Positions 36,887 to 45,600 of a stretch of DNA of 64,000 nucleotides are shown here, piece by piece. How positions within the stretch are numbered: position 1 is the first letter of the stretch; each line of letters begins with the position of its first letter. Position numbers and translations under genes: made by a program. This DNA comes from Streptomyces angustmyceticus (GTDB lineage: Bacteria > Actinomycetota > Actinomycetes > Streptomycetales > Streptomycetaceae): assembly GCF_019933235.1 (NCBI RefSeq), contig NZ_CP082945.1, positions 2,914,001 through 2,978,000 on the forward strand, given 5' to 3'. Below the pieces are notes generated by a model. The model had not been told where the DNA came from. It searched no databases and saw nothing but the letters and a program-made list of their open reading frames with translations.

Positions 36887-37834
36887 CTAGACGTCGATCT
36901 TGGACAGCCGGCGGATGAAGAAGAACCCGAGCCCGTAGAGGACGAAGGCCGCGACGACCGCGAACTGGCCGAGGAAGGAAGAGGTCATCCGGTCGATGGC
37001 GCCCGGGGCGATCCGGTTCATCAGCAGCAGGGTGCCGATGCCGAGCAGCGGGACGACATAGGCGGTGACCACGACCTGGGAGAGCTGGGTGCGGACCTCG
37101 CGGCGGGTCTCCTTGCGCTCCTCCAGGGTCGTGGTGAGGTTGCGCAGCGAGCCGACGACGGTGCCGCCGGCACGGTTGGAGAGCACCAGGGTGGTGACGA
37201 GCACCACCAGTTCGCGGGACGGGAGGCGTTCGGCCAGCTCGCCGAGCGCCTCGTCGACGGAGTGGCCGACGGAGAGCTTGTCGGAGACCTTGGCCAGTTC
37301 CTCGCCGGCCGGTGCCTCCAGTTCCTCGGCGGCCATGGCCAGCGCGGTCCGCAGGGCGAGCCCGGCCTGGGTGGCGTTGGCGAGGATCCGGGAGAGTTCG
37401 GGCAGCTGGTTGATGAACCGCTCGATGCGCTTCTGCCGCTGCCAGTTGAGGAAGGCGAACGCCGCCCAGACGGCGACCAGCCCCGCGATCGGGCCGAAGA
37501 AGGGGGCGAGGGCGGCCTGCGCGATCAGCCACAGGGCGAGCACCGCGCCGAGCATGGCGACGAAGAACTCGCCGGGGGTGACGTCCAGGCCGGTGGCGGC
37601 CAGCCGCAGTTCGAGCCGGCGGCCGAAGCGGGTGCCCCGCAGGGCGCGGTCGACGGACGGGAAGCGGCGCCGGCGCCCGTCGGTCGGCAGCCGCCGCTCG
37701 TCGTCGAGGCGGTCGACGACGGCCTGGCGCTGGGCGCGGCCCGCGGCGTACGTCCGTACGCCGGCGATGGCGAGCACCCCGCACAGCACGGTAGCGCCGA
37801 TGGCGAGCAGGGCGAGGTCGTTCCCGCCGGTCAT
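36887..37834 (-). CDS. tadB: TadB, type II secretion F-domain protein
   Basis: 315-aa membrane protein paired with TadC: N-terminal helix (about 6-25), two central helices (about 90-130), T2SSF domain (about 150-275; INQLPELSRILANATQAGLALRTALAMAAEEL, LVVLVTTLVLSNRAGGTVVGSL) and a C-terminal helix. The start ATG overlaps the tadA stop by 4 nt (ATGA), so expression is coupled to the ATPase. Confidence 0.93.
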   Translation of the reverse strand: MTGGNDLALLAIGATVLCGVLAIAGVRTYAAGRAQRQAVVDRLDDERRLPTDGRRRRFPSVDRALRGTRFGRRLELRLAATGLDVTPGEFFVAMLGAVLALWLIAQAALAPFFGPIAGLVAVWAAFAFLNWQRQKRIERFINQLPELSRILANATQAGLALRTALAMAAEELEAPAGEELAKVSDKLSVGHSVDEALGELAERLPSRELVVLVTTLVLSNRAGGTVVGSLRNLTTTLEERKETRREVRTQLSQVVVTAYVVPLLGIGTLLLMNRIAPGAIDRMTSSFLGQFAVVAAFVLYGLGFFFIRRLSKIDV

Positions 37835-39171
37835 GACAGGGCCTTCCGGGTGGCGAGTTGGGCGTCGTCGGTGGCGACGCCGAAGGCGGGCGGGGTGGGC
37901 TCGCTCGCCATGAAGAGGCGTTCGGCCACCCGGCGCGGCAGCGGGAAGTAGCGGAAGCGCCCGTGCACGATGCGGTCGGCGCCCATCGGTTCGGCGTCGA
38001 AGCGGCAGACCGTCGCGATCCGGTAGTCCTCGTGGCCGCGCGAGTCGAGGATGGCGATCTCGCTGATCCGGCGGGAGCCGTCGGCGTGCCGGGTGAGCTG
38101 GACGATGCAGTCGACGGCGCTGTTGATCTGGTCCCGCAGCGCCTCGAAGGGGATCTTGACGTCCGACATGGAGGCCAGGGTCTGCAGCCGCATCAGGGCG
38201 TCCTCGGCGCTGTTGGCGTGGACGGTGGCGAGCGACCCGTCGTGGCCGGTCGACATGGCCTGGAGCATGTCGAGGGTCTCGCCGCCGCGCACCTCGCCGA
38301 CGATGATGCGGTCGGGGCGCATGCGCAGGGAGTTGCGCACCAGGTCGCGGATGGTGATCCGGCCCTTGCCCTCCACGTTGGGCGGCCGGGACTCCAGCCG
38401 GATGACATGGCTCTGCTGGAGCTGGAGTTCGGCGGCGTCCTCGACGGTGATGATCCGCTCGCCGTCCGGGATCAGGCCGGACAGCGCGTTGAGGAGGGTG
38501 GTCTTGCCCGCGCCCGTGGCACCGGAGACCACCACGTTGAACTTGGCCCGCACCAGCCCCGCCAGCAGCAACAGCATCTGCTCGTCGAGCGTGCCCATGC
38601 CGATGAGTTCGGCGAGGGTGTAGGCGCGCGGGAAGCGGCGGATGGTGAGGGTGGCGCCGTTCAGGGCGAGCGGTGGGATGATGACGTTGACGCGTTCGCC
38701 GGACGGCAGGCGGGCGTCGACCATCGGATTGGACTCGTCGACCCGCCGGTTGACGGTGGAGACGATCCGCTCGATGGTCTGCATCAGCTGCTCGTGCGAG
38801 GCGAAGCGCACCGGCAGCAGCTCGACCCGGCCGGCCCGCTCGACGTACACCTGGTCCGGGCCGTTGACCATGATCTCGGTGATCGAGGCGTCCTCCAGCA
38901 GCGGTTCCAGCACGCCGAGGCCGAGCGCTTCGTCCACCACCCGGCGGATGAGCTGGGCGCGTTCGGCGGTGGACAGGACCGGGCCCTCGCGGCTGATGAT
39001 GTGGCCCAGGACGCGTTCCAGCCGGCCGCGGCGTTCGGCCGCGGCCAGCGAGGACATCTCGGCGAGGTCGATCTCCTCCAGGAGTTTGGCGCGGTAGACG
39101 GCGACCATGTTGCCGTCCTGGCGCGCCTCGCCGGCCGGCTCGGGTGCGACGATCCGGGCTTTCAGGCTCAT
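37831..39171 (-). CDS. tadA: TadA/CpaF secretion ATPase
   Basis: 446-aa hexameric AAA-like ATPase driving pilus assembly. An N-terminal helical domain (SPVL, residues about 30-90) precedes the N1D region (ASITEIMVNGPDQVYVERAG) and the RecA-like core. The core has Walker A GATGAGKTT, the Asp box TVEDAAELQL, Walker B RIIVGEVRGGE and the His box GSLATVHANSAEDAL. Starts and stops overlap both neighbours by 4 nt. All catalytic motifs are intact. Confidence 0.96.
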   Translation of the reverse strand: MSLKARIVAPEPAGEARQDGNMVAVYRAKLLEEIDLAEMSSLAAAERRGRLERVLGHIISREGPVLSTAERAQLIRRVVDEALGLGVLEPLLEDASITEIMVNGPDQVYVERAGRVELLPVRFASHEQLMQTIERIVSTVNRRVDESNPMVDARLPSGERVNVIIPPLALNGATLTIRRFPRAYTLAELIGMGTLDEQMLLLLAGLVRAKFNVVVSGATGAGKTTLLNALSGLIPDGERIITVEDAAELQLQQSHVIRLESRPPNVEGKGRITIRDLVRNSLRMRPDRIIVGEVRGGETLDMLQAMSTGHDGSLATVHANSAEDALMRLQTLASMSDVKIPFEALRDQINSAVDCIVQLTRHADGSRRISEIAILDSRGHEDYRIATVCRFDAEPMGADRIVHGRFRYFPLPRRVAERLFMASEPTPPAFGVATDDAQLATRKALS

Positions 39172-39659
39172 CGCGGGGGTGCTCCTTCGTACGTGTCCGC
39201 GGCGGGGCCACCGCCCAGGGCGGCGGGTTCCTGCGGGCGGGGCATGGTGGCGCTGCGGGAGGCGGTGCCGAAGTCGGCGACGCCGGGGACGATCGAGGGG
39301 ATGGTGACCCGCACCGTCGCACGGACCGAGCCGCCGCCGTCGCCGCCCACGCTGATCCCCGCGTCGACCCAGTCGCTCATCGCGGCCCGGCCGGCGGCGG
39401 CCGGGTCGGGCGGGTGGTCGGTCTCGTCCATCGAGGCGGTCCGGGCCGCGGCGCGCGCTCCCGTACCGGCCTGCTGCACGGCGAACGCCGCCAGCCCGAG
39501 CTGGACCACGGCCAGCCCGACGACCAGCAGGAGCGGCAGGAAGCCGAGGAACTCGATGGACACCGTGCCCCGGTCGCGGCCGTGACCGCGCAGCCGGGCG
39601 GGGAGCCGGAGCCGGTGAGCGACGGACCGGGGCCGGGCCGGCGGGCGTACGGCGCTCAC
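39168..39659 (-). CDS. TadE-like pseudopilin, second copy
   Basis: 163-aa protein with a long basic N-terminus and the TadE prepilin region GRDRGTVSIEFLGFLPLLLVVGLAVVQLGL. The processing site is after G with E five residues on. An extracellular domain and a helix with ARAAARTASM follow. GTG 39659 overlaps the stop of the first tadE-like gene, and the stop overlaps the tadA start. It is a minor pilin or assembly factor. Confidence 0.88.
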   Translation of the reverse strand: MSAVRPPARPRSVAHRLRLPARLRGHGRDRGTVSIEFLGFLPLLLVVGLAVVQLGLAAFAVQQAGTGARAAARTASMDETDHPPDPAAAGRAAMSDWVDAGISVGGDGGGSVRATVRVTIPSIVPGVADFGTASRSATMPRPQEPAALGGGPAADTYEGAPPR

Positions 39660-40039
39660 CGGAGGTCCTCCTTGGCGGCGCCGGCCGAGCCCCGCACCTT
39701 CCACGGGAAGCTGCCCGCGCCGGGGAAGAGCACCGGGACCTCGATCCGGACCGTCGCCTTCCACACGTCTCCTCCGTCGCCGCAGTCGATGCCGGCGCCG
39801 CCCCGCCAGGAGCCGGGCAGTTCGTGCTCGGCGGCGGACCGGCAGGCGCCCGCGCCGCCGCCCTCCGTCGCGGTGCCGGCCCGCGCGCCGCGGTCGGCGG
39901 CGTGGGCGGCGAGCGCGTACGCGTAGCCGACCAGCACCAGCTGCCACAGCAGCGCGAGGACCACCAGGATCAGCGGGAGCATCCCCATGAACTCCACGGC
40001 GACCTGCCCGCGGTCGTTGCCGCCCAGTGGGCGCCGCAC
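39656..40039 (-). CDS. TadE-like pseudopilin, first copy
   Basis: 127-aa protein: RRPLGGNDRG then QVAVEFMGMLPLILVVLALL, a TadE-type N-terminus with the G/VEF processing pattern and one helix. It has a small extracellular domain with three cysteines (ACRSA, GIDCGDGG). The GTG start lies 3 bp after the cpaE stop. It is a minor structural component of the pilus. Confidence 0.88.
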   Translation of the reverse strand: MRRPLGGNDRGQVAVEFMGMLPLILVVLALLWQLVLVGYAYALAAHAADRGARAGTATEGGGAGACRSAAEHELPGSWRGGAGIDCGDGGDVWKATVRIEVPVLFPGAGSFPWKVRGSAGAAKEDLR

Positions 40040-40042
40040 CGC

Positions 40043-41503
40043 TCAGCCCTCCTCGTACGGACCGGCCGGATCGAACGGACCCGGGCCGCCGGCCGCCGCC
40101 GCGGAGCCGCGCCGCGCGCCGAACCGCAGGCCGGACCCCGACCCGCCCCCGGAGGCCGGCCCCGGAGCCGGACCCTGACCCGTCCCCGAACCGGGAGCCG
40201 CCCCCGGCGTTATGGCCTTGCGCCTGCGCCCCGTCAGCGTCGGGCGCGCCCGGTGGCTGCCCCGGCCCTCCCGCCGCACGGCCGGCGACTCGCCCAGGCC
40301 GAGCTCGCCCGCCAGCGACCATAGCGCCTGACGGACCGTCGACCGGCCGTCGAGGTCCTGCATCCGGCCGGCGTCGACACAGGGCTGGAGCTCCTTGAAG
40401 GCGGCCGGCACATGGGTCCTGGCGACCTGGGTGCCGGTGGCCTTGGCGACCAGCGGCGGCTGGATCTCGGTATTGCGGGTGAGGCGGTTGACCACGGTCG
40501 TGGTGTCCTCCGCCTGGCGGATCTGCAGCCGGTCCCACAGCCGCACCTGCCGCTTGGCGGCCCGTACGGCGACCACGTCCGGGGTGGTCACCAGCAGGGC
40601 CACATCGGCGAGTTCGACGGCCGCGGCGTTGGCGGACTGCATCTGGGAGCCGCAGTCGACCAGCACCACTTCGTAGCGGGCCCGCAGCGCGCCGATGACC
40701 TGGCGGGCCGCCCGGTCGTCGACCTCCTCGCCGCGCTCCCCCTCCTCGGGTGCCAGCAGCAGCCCGAGCCCCGTGTGGTGGTCGTGCACCGCGTCCTGGA
40801 GCACCCGTACGGAGATGTCCGCGATGCCCGCCAGGTCGGCGATCGAGCGGCGGAACTGGACGTCCAGGTAGGAGGCCACGTCGCCGGACTGCAGATCCAG
40901 GTCCACCAGGGCGACGCTCCGGCCCGCGGCGCGGGCGGCCAGCGCGAGCTGCACCGCGGTGACGGTGGTGCCGACTCCGCCCTTGGCTCCGGTCACGGTG
41001 ACCAGGGTGCCCGCCGGGCCGGGGGCGGTCTCCGGGCTGCCCCCCAGGTGCACCCGTACGCCCGCCGACCACTGGGCGGCGGCCTGCACCCGGGCGGCCA
41101 GCTCGTCGTAGCCGAGCGGCAGTCCGACGATGCCGCGGGCGCCGGCGTCCATCGCGGCGGAGAACAGCGCGGGCCCGGCGTCCATGGTGATCAGGACGAC
41201 GCCGACGGCGGGGAAGCGCAGCGCCACCTCGCGGATCAGCTCCAGCGCCGGCATCGGCCCGATCCGCTCGTGGACGAGCACGACCTCGGGCAGCGCCTCG
41301 ACGGCGGACGGACCGGCCGCGGGCGCGGCGCCCCCGGGGGAGGCGCCCGCCCCCTGCGCCGCGGCGCCGGCCAGCGCGTTCAGCAGCGCCGTGGAGTCGG
41401 CGACGGCGGGTGCGGGATCGGCGTCCGGCAGCTGGTTGAGCAGCGAGGACACCGCGCGCGCGGCGTCCGGGTCGCCGACCGCCGGGAGGATACGGATGGT
41501 CAC
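40043..41503 (-). CDS. cpaE: CpaE/TadZ-like pilus localisation ATPase
   Basis: 486-aa protein with an N-terminal receiver-like domain (about 1-150; VVLVHERIGPMPALELIREVA, VGVVLITMDAG) lacking a clear phosphoacceptor site, and a MinD/ParA-type ATPase (about 170-400). The ATPase has the deviant Walker A KGGVGTT and VALVDLDLQSGDVASYLDV. The C-terminal 90 residues are Arg/Gly/Pro-rich and disordered. CpaE/TadZ places the pilus machine at its cellular site. GTG 41503 has CGGAGG six bases upstream; it starts 13 bp after cpaB. Confidence 0.92.
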   Translation of the reverse strand: MTIRILPAVGDPDAARAVSSLLNQLPDADPAPAVADSTALLNALAGAAAQGAGASPGGAAPAAGPSAVEALPEVVLVHERIGPMPALELIREVALRFPAVGVVLITMDAGPALFSAAMDAGARGIVGLPLGYDELAARVQAAAQWSAGVRVHLGGSPETAPGPAGTLVTVTGAKGGVGTTVTAVQLALAARAAGRSVALVDLDLQSGDVASYLDVQFRRSIADLAGIADISVRVLQDAVHDHHTGLGLLLAPEEGERGEEVDDRAARQVIGALRARYEVVLVDCGSQMQSANAAAVELADVALLVTTPDVVAVRAAKRQVRLWDRLQIRQAEDTTTVVNRLTRNTEIQPPLVAKATGTQVARTHVPAAFKELQPCVDAGRMQDLDGRSTVRQALWSLAGELGLGESPAVRREGRGSHRARPTLTGRRRKAITPGAAPGSGTGQGPAPGPASGGGSGSGLRFGARRGSAAAAGGPGPFDPAGPYEEG

Positions 41504-41516
41504 CTGGGCCTCCGGG

Positions 41517-42233
41517 TCACTTGTCGCCGTCGAGGGTGTACGTGCGCTGACCGGGCGGGACGGTGGCCTCGCTGCCGGGCGCGAGCAGGGCGAGCCGTAC
41601 GTGCGAGGCGAACGACTCCGCGTACGCGACCCGTTGGGCGTCCCGGGTGTCCAGCGCGAAGGTGATCGGGACGGCGTCACCGGCCGGGCGGCCCGCGGTG
41701 GTGTCGCCGGGGTCCTTGGCCTCCAGCGGCGTCAGCTTGCCGACGTCGATCACCTGGGCGCCGGAGACGATGACCTTGGAGACCGGCTTGTCCTCGGGGC
41801 GCTTGCCCTCGAAGGTGGCGTAGATGTTCACCCGGGCGCCGGGGTTGATCTTGCCGGCCACCCCGGTGGCCGCGTCGATCATGATGGCGATCTCCTGCTG
41901 CCCGGCCTTCAGCGCGGGCCGCTCGACGATCATGTCGTCCTGCAGCAGCGACCCCTTCTTCAGCGGGGTCACCGCGATCCTGCCGCTGACCTTGTCGAGG
42001 TCGGTCACGGCGGTGGGCGGCAGCCACCGCTCGGGCATCTTCACCTTCTCGAACTGCCCGGGATCCAGCGCTTTATAGGCCGCGACATCCGTCTTCAGCC
42101 GGTACGCCGTCGTCTCGGGGCCGACCTTGGACTCGACGTTGTTGATCACCGACAGTACGCCGACGAACGCGCCGACCGCACAGAGAACCGACAGGAGCAG
42201 CAGGATCACTCCGCGGCGCTGGCGTGAGTTCAT
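41517..42233 (-). CDS. cpaB: CpaB/RcpC-like SAF-domain protein
   Basis: 238-aa exported or membrane-anchored protein: one N-terminal helix (about 8-30), a SAF-type domain (about 65-125; GRIAVTPLKKGSLLQDDMI) and an RcpC/CpaB region (about 130-235; INPGARVNIYATFEGK, VIVSGAQVIDVG). CpaB/RcpC stabilises or conducts the Flp fibre in diderms; its role in monoderm Tad systems is less clear. ATG 42233 has GAGG about 12 bases upstream. Confidence 0.88.
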   Translation of the reverse strand: MNSRQRRGVILLLLSVLCAVGAFVGVLSVINNVESKVGPETTAYRLKTDVAAYKALDPGQFEKVKMPERWLPPTAVTDLDKVSGRIAVTPLKKGSLLQDDMIVERPALKAGQQEIAIMIDAATGVAGKINPGARVNIYATFEGKRPEDKPVSKVIVSGAQVIDVGKLTPLEAKDPGDTTAGRPAGDAVPITFALDTRDAQRVAYAESFASHVRLALLAPGSEATVPPGQRTYTLDGDK

Positions 42234-42400
42234 GGGGGAGGGACCTCGATCGGGACGGGGAGAGAGGGCGGGCGGGGTGGACGGGCGGCGCGGGCGGACG
42301 GCACCGGGCGAACCGGCGGGCGGGCGCCGGGCGGTGGCGGCCGGGGGCGGCCGCCGGGGGCGCGTTCGGGGGGGCGGGGGCACGGACGGCCCGGGTGGGC

Positions 42401-43981
42401 TCAGCGCACGCGGGCCACCGTCCGCGGGGTGCCGGGGACTTCCGGCCGGCCGGACAGGTCCGGGTACCCGGGGTGCTCCGGGGGACCCGCGAAATCGGGG
42501 TGGCCGGGCAGGTCCCAGTGGCCGGGGGCGCGGGGGACGTCGGAGGCGTAGGGGTTCCCCGGCACGGGCCGCCCGGACCCGTACGGGTTCGGCGGCGCGC
42601 CCGCGCCGCCCGCCGTGAGATCCGGCCCGCGCACGTCCCACTGCCCCGGTTCACCGGGCCCGTCACCCCGTAGGTCCGTCACCCCTGGCACACCGAGCAC
42701 ACCGGCCACACCGGGCGGCGCCACCGGCGAGAGTCCGCGCTCGTCCCAGGGCGAGACGGGCGGCCCGGACGGCACCGGGGCGGGCGCGACGGGCTGCCCC
42801 CCGGGACCGCCGGGGGGCGGGGCGGGGGCAGGAGCGGAGGCCGGAGGAGCGGAGGCGGCAGCGGAGGCCGGGCGCGTCGCGGGGGACGGCGGCTCGACGA
42901 TCGGGGCGGGGGCGGATGCCGGGGCCGACGCCGAGGGCGGAGCCGGGGCCGAGGGCGGAGCCGGAGTCGGGGACGACGCCGATGCCGCTGGTGGAGCCGG
43001 GGCCGGCACAGGAGCAGGAGCAGGCACAGGAGCAGGAGCAGGCATCGGCGCCGCGGCAAGGGCCTGCGTCGTCGCGCCGCCCGCCGCCGTCCGGTGTTCG
43101 GGCCCTTCTATGGCTGCCGGCTCCTGGCCCGAGCCGCCACCTCCCGCCGCCCGTTCCCTCGCGAGCGGCGACCGGCAGAACGCGCAGTGGTCGCCGAGGA
43201 GTTCCAGGCCGCACCAGCCGCACTCGGCACGCCGTACCGAGGCCACCAACTGCCGCAGGACGGCCACATCCGGTATGGCCGCCGCGAATTCGATGAGCTT
43301 CTGGGTCCCCCACCACCGCGCGGACTCGTCCGGCAGCCGGGCCTCGAACACCCCCCGCACCCGCCAGGCCGGGGCGAGCGCCCCGGTCACCCACTCGGAG
43401 GTGAGCTGGCCGCGGGCGACCGCGAGTTCGGTGGCGAAGCCGGGCGCGGGCAGCTTGGCCTCGGTGCTGTGCCGGTCCAGGTGCTGCAGTTGGGGCTCGG
43501 GGTGCGCCAGGACCGCGAAGTGCGCCCCGGGCAGCCACGACTTCACATGCGCCCGCAGGTCGACCTCGATGCGGTCCAGGCCGCTGACGCTGCCCAGCAG
43601 GGCGCCGGTGTGCAGGTAGTGGGACAGCAGCCGGGCGGCGCTGGCCAGCACGCCGGGGGTGAATTCGCACAGCGACAACTGCCGCAACTGACGGGCGAGC
43701 AGCGCCACGCCCAGCGGGGGCAGGGGCAGCGGCACGATGGCGATCCGGTCGCTCTCCAGGACGGCGCGCAGGGTGTGCAGGCGGCGGACGTGTTCCGGCG
43801 GGCAGGCCGAGGAGTACAGCACGACGAGGTGGCCGTGGTGCTCCAGGACGGCACTGGTCTCCGTCAGCGCGTCGTCCAGCGACTGGAGTTGCGGGGCCCG
43901 CAGGACGACGGCGGCCGGGGTCTGCCGGTCGGTCGCGGGCAGCGCGAGGTCCGGGCTGGTGACGGCAATCGCGGTCGGCAC
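42401..43981 (-). CDS. Zinc-ribbon, Pro/Ala-rich protein at head of the Tad locus
   Basis: 526 aa from GTG 43981 (GGGGAG four bases upstream); a GTG at 44077 would add 32 residues but has no ribosome site. Residues 1-280 are a globular domain I cannot assign to a family, starting TAIAVTSPDLALPATDRQTPA and containing ALTETSAVLEHHGHLVVLYSSACPP. Then CGWC...CAFC forms a zinc ribbon (about 300-317). The last 200 residues are almost entirely Pro, Ala and Gly with a terminal part rich in PG-x-P-D/G repeats. No signal peptide. It is first in the leftward Tad operon, 167 bp before cpaB; a regulator or scaffold of pilus assembly is a guess. Confidence 0.75.
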   Translation of the reverse strand: MPTAIAVTSPDLALPATDRQTPAAVVLRAPQLQSLDDALTETSAVLEHHGHLVVLYSSACPPEHVRRLHTLRAVLESDRIAIVPLPLPPLGVALLARQLRQLSLCEFTPGVLASAARLLSHYLHTGALLGSVSGLDRIEVDLRAHVKSWLPGAHFAVLAHPEPQLQHLDRHSTEAKLPAPGFATELAVARGQLTSEWVTGALAPAWRVRGVFEARLPDESARWWGTQKLIEFAAAIPDVAVLRQLVASVRRAECGWCGLELLGDHCAFCRSPLARERAAGGGGSGQEPAAIEGPEHRTAAGGATTQALAAAPMPAPAPVPAPAPVPAPAPPAASASSPTPAPPSAPAPPSASAPASAPAPIVEPPSPATRPASAAASAPPASAPAPAPPPGGPGGQPVAPAPVPSGPPVSPWDERGLSPVAPPGVAGVLGVPGVTDLRGDGPGEPGQWDVRGPDLTAGGAGAPPNPYGSGRPVPGNPYASDVPRAPGHWDLPGHPDFAGPPEHPGYPDLSGRPEVPGTPRTVARVR

Positions 43982-44449
43982 GTCGCTCCCCCACTCCCTC
44001 CGGCCGCCGGGGGCCCCGGGACCGCGGATCGGCACAGCTCTGCGCCAGAGGCGCCATACGCTCAGCACTTTATCCACAGAGATACGCCCCAGAGAACACG
44101 TTCTGGGCTACTCGTCATGACCATCACCCGGTAGGGAAATGGCGCATACCGCCCGTACGACGCTCAGCGGAACGTCCGTTTCCGGCGCAACTCTTGACAG
44201 ATCATGGGCCTCACCACGCGGTACGGCAGACGCGGGAACACCGCGTCACCGGCCTCGGCCCGCGGCCTCGCCCTCCCGCCGCCGAACCGACCGGGCCCCG
44301 CACGGTCGGGTTCCGCGCCGCACCCGGCCGCCGGCCCCGGTTCCACCGGCGAATTCAAGGCAGATATCGCCATGCCGCCGGGTCCCGCGCGACACCACCG
44401 GGTCCCGCGCACCCCGTGCGCGGGACCCGGCGTCGCGCCTCACGTCATG
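43982..44449. other. 468-bp gap, Tad locus to protease gene
   Basis: No gene supported. It should contain the promoter of the Tad operon in its left part. The right part holds a terminator for the protease gene and a direct repeat CCGGGTCCCGCGC (44378-44390 and 44398-44410), the second copy being one arm of that terminator. Confidence 0.55.
44398..44430 (-). terminator. Terminator of the trypsin-like protease gene
   Basis: Perfect 14-bp stem CCGGGTCCCGCGCA / TGCGCGGGACCCGG with loop CCCCG, 20 bp beyond the protease stop codon. Confidence 0.75.
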
Positions 44450-45352
44450 TCACCCGCGGGTGGCCGCCGGCTTCGGCAGCGTGCACCCGGCCGCGTTCAG
44501 GTCCAGCTTGTTGCCGGCGCCGAAGCACTTGGGTATCCCGTAGGTCTCCTCGGCGTAGTTGGTGCCCTGGTGCACCGTGACGTTGCCGTTCTCGTCGACC
44601 TCGCACGGGTTGTTGACGGTGCACTTCTCGCCGTCCTCGTTGCCCGTGTTGTTGATGGCCGTCACCTTGCCGGTGGCGTTGTCGATCACCGGCGATCCGG
44701 AGGTGCCGCCGATCGTCTTGCACTGCGGGGTGTAGCGGACCGAGTCCTTCCAGGTCCAGCCGCCTTCCTTGAGGGTGGGCACGAAGCCGTCGATGTTGCA
44801 GGTGTAGATCTTCTTCCAGTAACCGGAGACCACACTGATCGCCGCGCCCTTGACCGGGTGGCCGGTGGCCAGCTCCAGCGCCTTGATCCCGTACTTCTGC
44901 TCGATCTGGGCGTAGGTCGAGGAGGTCTCGTAGAGCGTGACGTCGGTGTCGGTCATCGTGGCGTAGGCGACCTTGGTGGCCCGGATCGTGCCCGCCCGGC
45001 CGGCCGACTTGTCGAGGAGGGTGAAGCTGCGGCTCGACCGCTGGCCGACGATGACCTCGCCGGGGTCCGGCATGCCGCTTTCCAGACAGTGGCCGTTGGA
45101 CATCACCAGGGCCGGGTCGTTCGGCTGCGAGGTGGGCATCCGGACGACCGAGCCCGAGCAGTTGCTCAGCGCGACGGTGCCGGCGAAGTCCACCGCCTTG
45201 GTCCGCTGCTGCGAGGGGTGCTGCGGTGCGAGGTGGCGCTGTGCCTGCGGCGCCGCGTGCTGCGGCGCCGCGTGGGCCGTTCCGACGGTGCCCGCCAGGG
45301 CTGCGGCTCCCAGCACGGCCGTGGCCAGGGCGCCGACGAGAGGTCTGTTCAT
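44450..45352 (-). CDS. Secreted trypsin-like serine protease
   Basis: 300-aa exported protease: signal peptide (about 1-28, ending AHA), an Ala/Gln/His-rich pro-segment (about 29-52), then a chymotrypsin-fold domain. The catalytic triad is visible as His in MSNGHCLES, Asp in [10 protein letters not shown] and Ser in [11 protein letters not shown]. At least eight cysteines suggest disulfides. ATG 45352 has GAGAGGA upstream. It is encoded divergently from a zinc carboxypeptidase, so the two may act together in extracellular protein breakdown. Confidence 0.93.
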   Translation of the reverse strand: MNRPLVGALATAVLGAAALAGTVGTAHAAPQHAAPQAQRHLAPQHPSQQRTKAVDFAGTVALSNCSGSVVRMPTSQPNDPALVMSNGHCLESGMPDPGEVIVGQRSSRSFTLLDKSAGRAGTIRATKVAYATMTDTDVTLYETSSTYAQIEQKYGIKALELATGHPVKGAAISVVSGYWKKIYTCNIDGFVPTLKEGGWTWKDSVRYTPQCKTIGGTSGSPVIDNATGKVTAINNTGNEDGEKCTVNNPCEVDENGNVTVHQGTNYAEETYGIPKCFGAGNKLDLNAAGCTLPKPAATRG

Positions 45353-45600
45353 GTGGGGGTCCTCTCCGCTTTATGTCGCCGAAGCGCCTTCGGGCGCCTG
45401 CGGCTTTGTCGTGCGCATTGTTGGCGCCACGGCCCGAGGTGGCAATCAATCCGGCGGAAACGATGGGAAGTTGCCCGTTCCGTCCGTTACGGAGACGCCC
45501 GCCCGGCGGCGCCGTATCTGGCCGTACGACGCCTTGTCCCGGTCATGCCAACGCACCAACACTGACGCCGTCGCTTCGCTCACACCCCACAGGAGACCGC

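Noticed and set aside
35673..36890. Plus-strand frame of about 400 codons spanning the tadC gap
   Set aside because: Mostly antisense to tadC; the part in the gap has no ribosome site or recognisable sequence.
44164..44412. 82-codon minus-strand frame between the Tad locus and the protease gene
   Set aside because: Overlaps the protease terminator and has low-complexity composition without a ribosome site.
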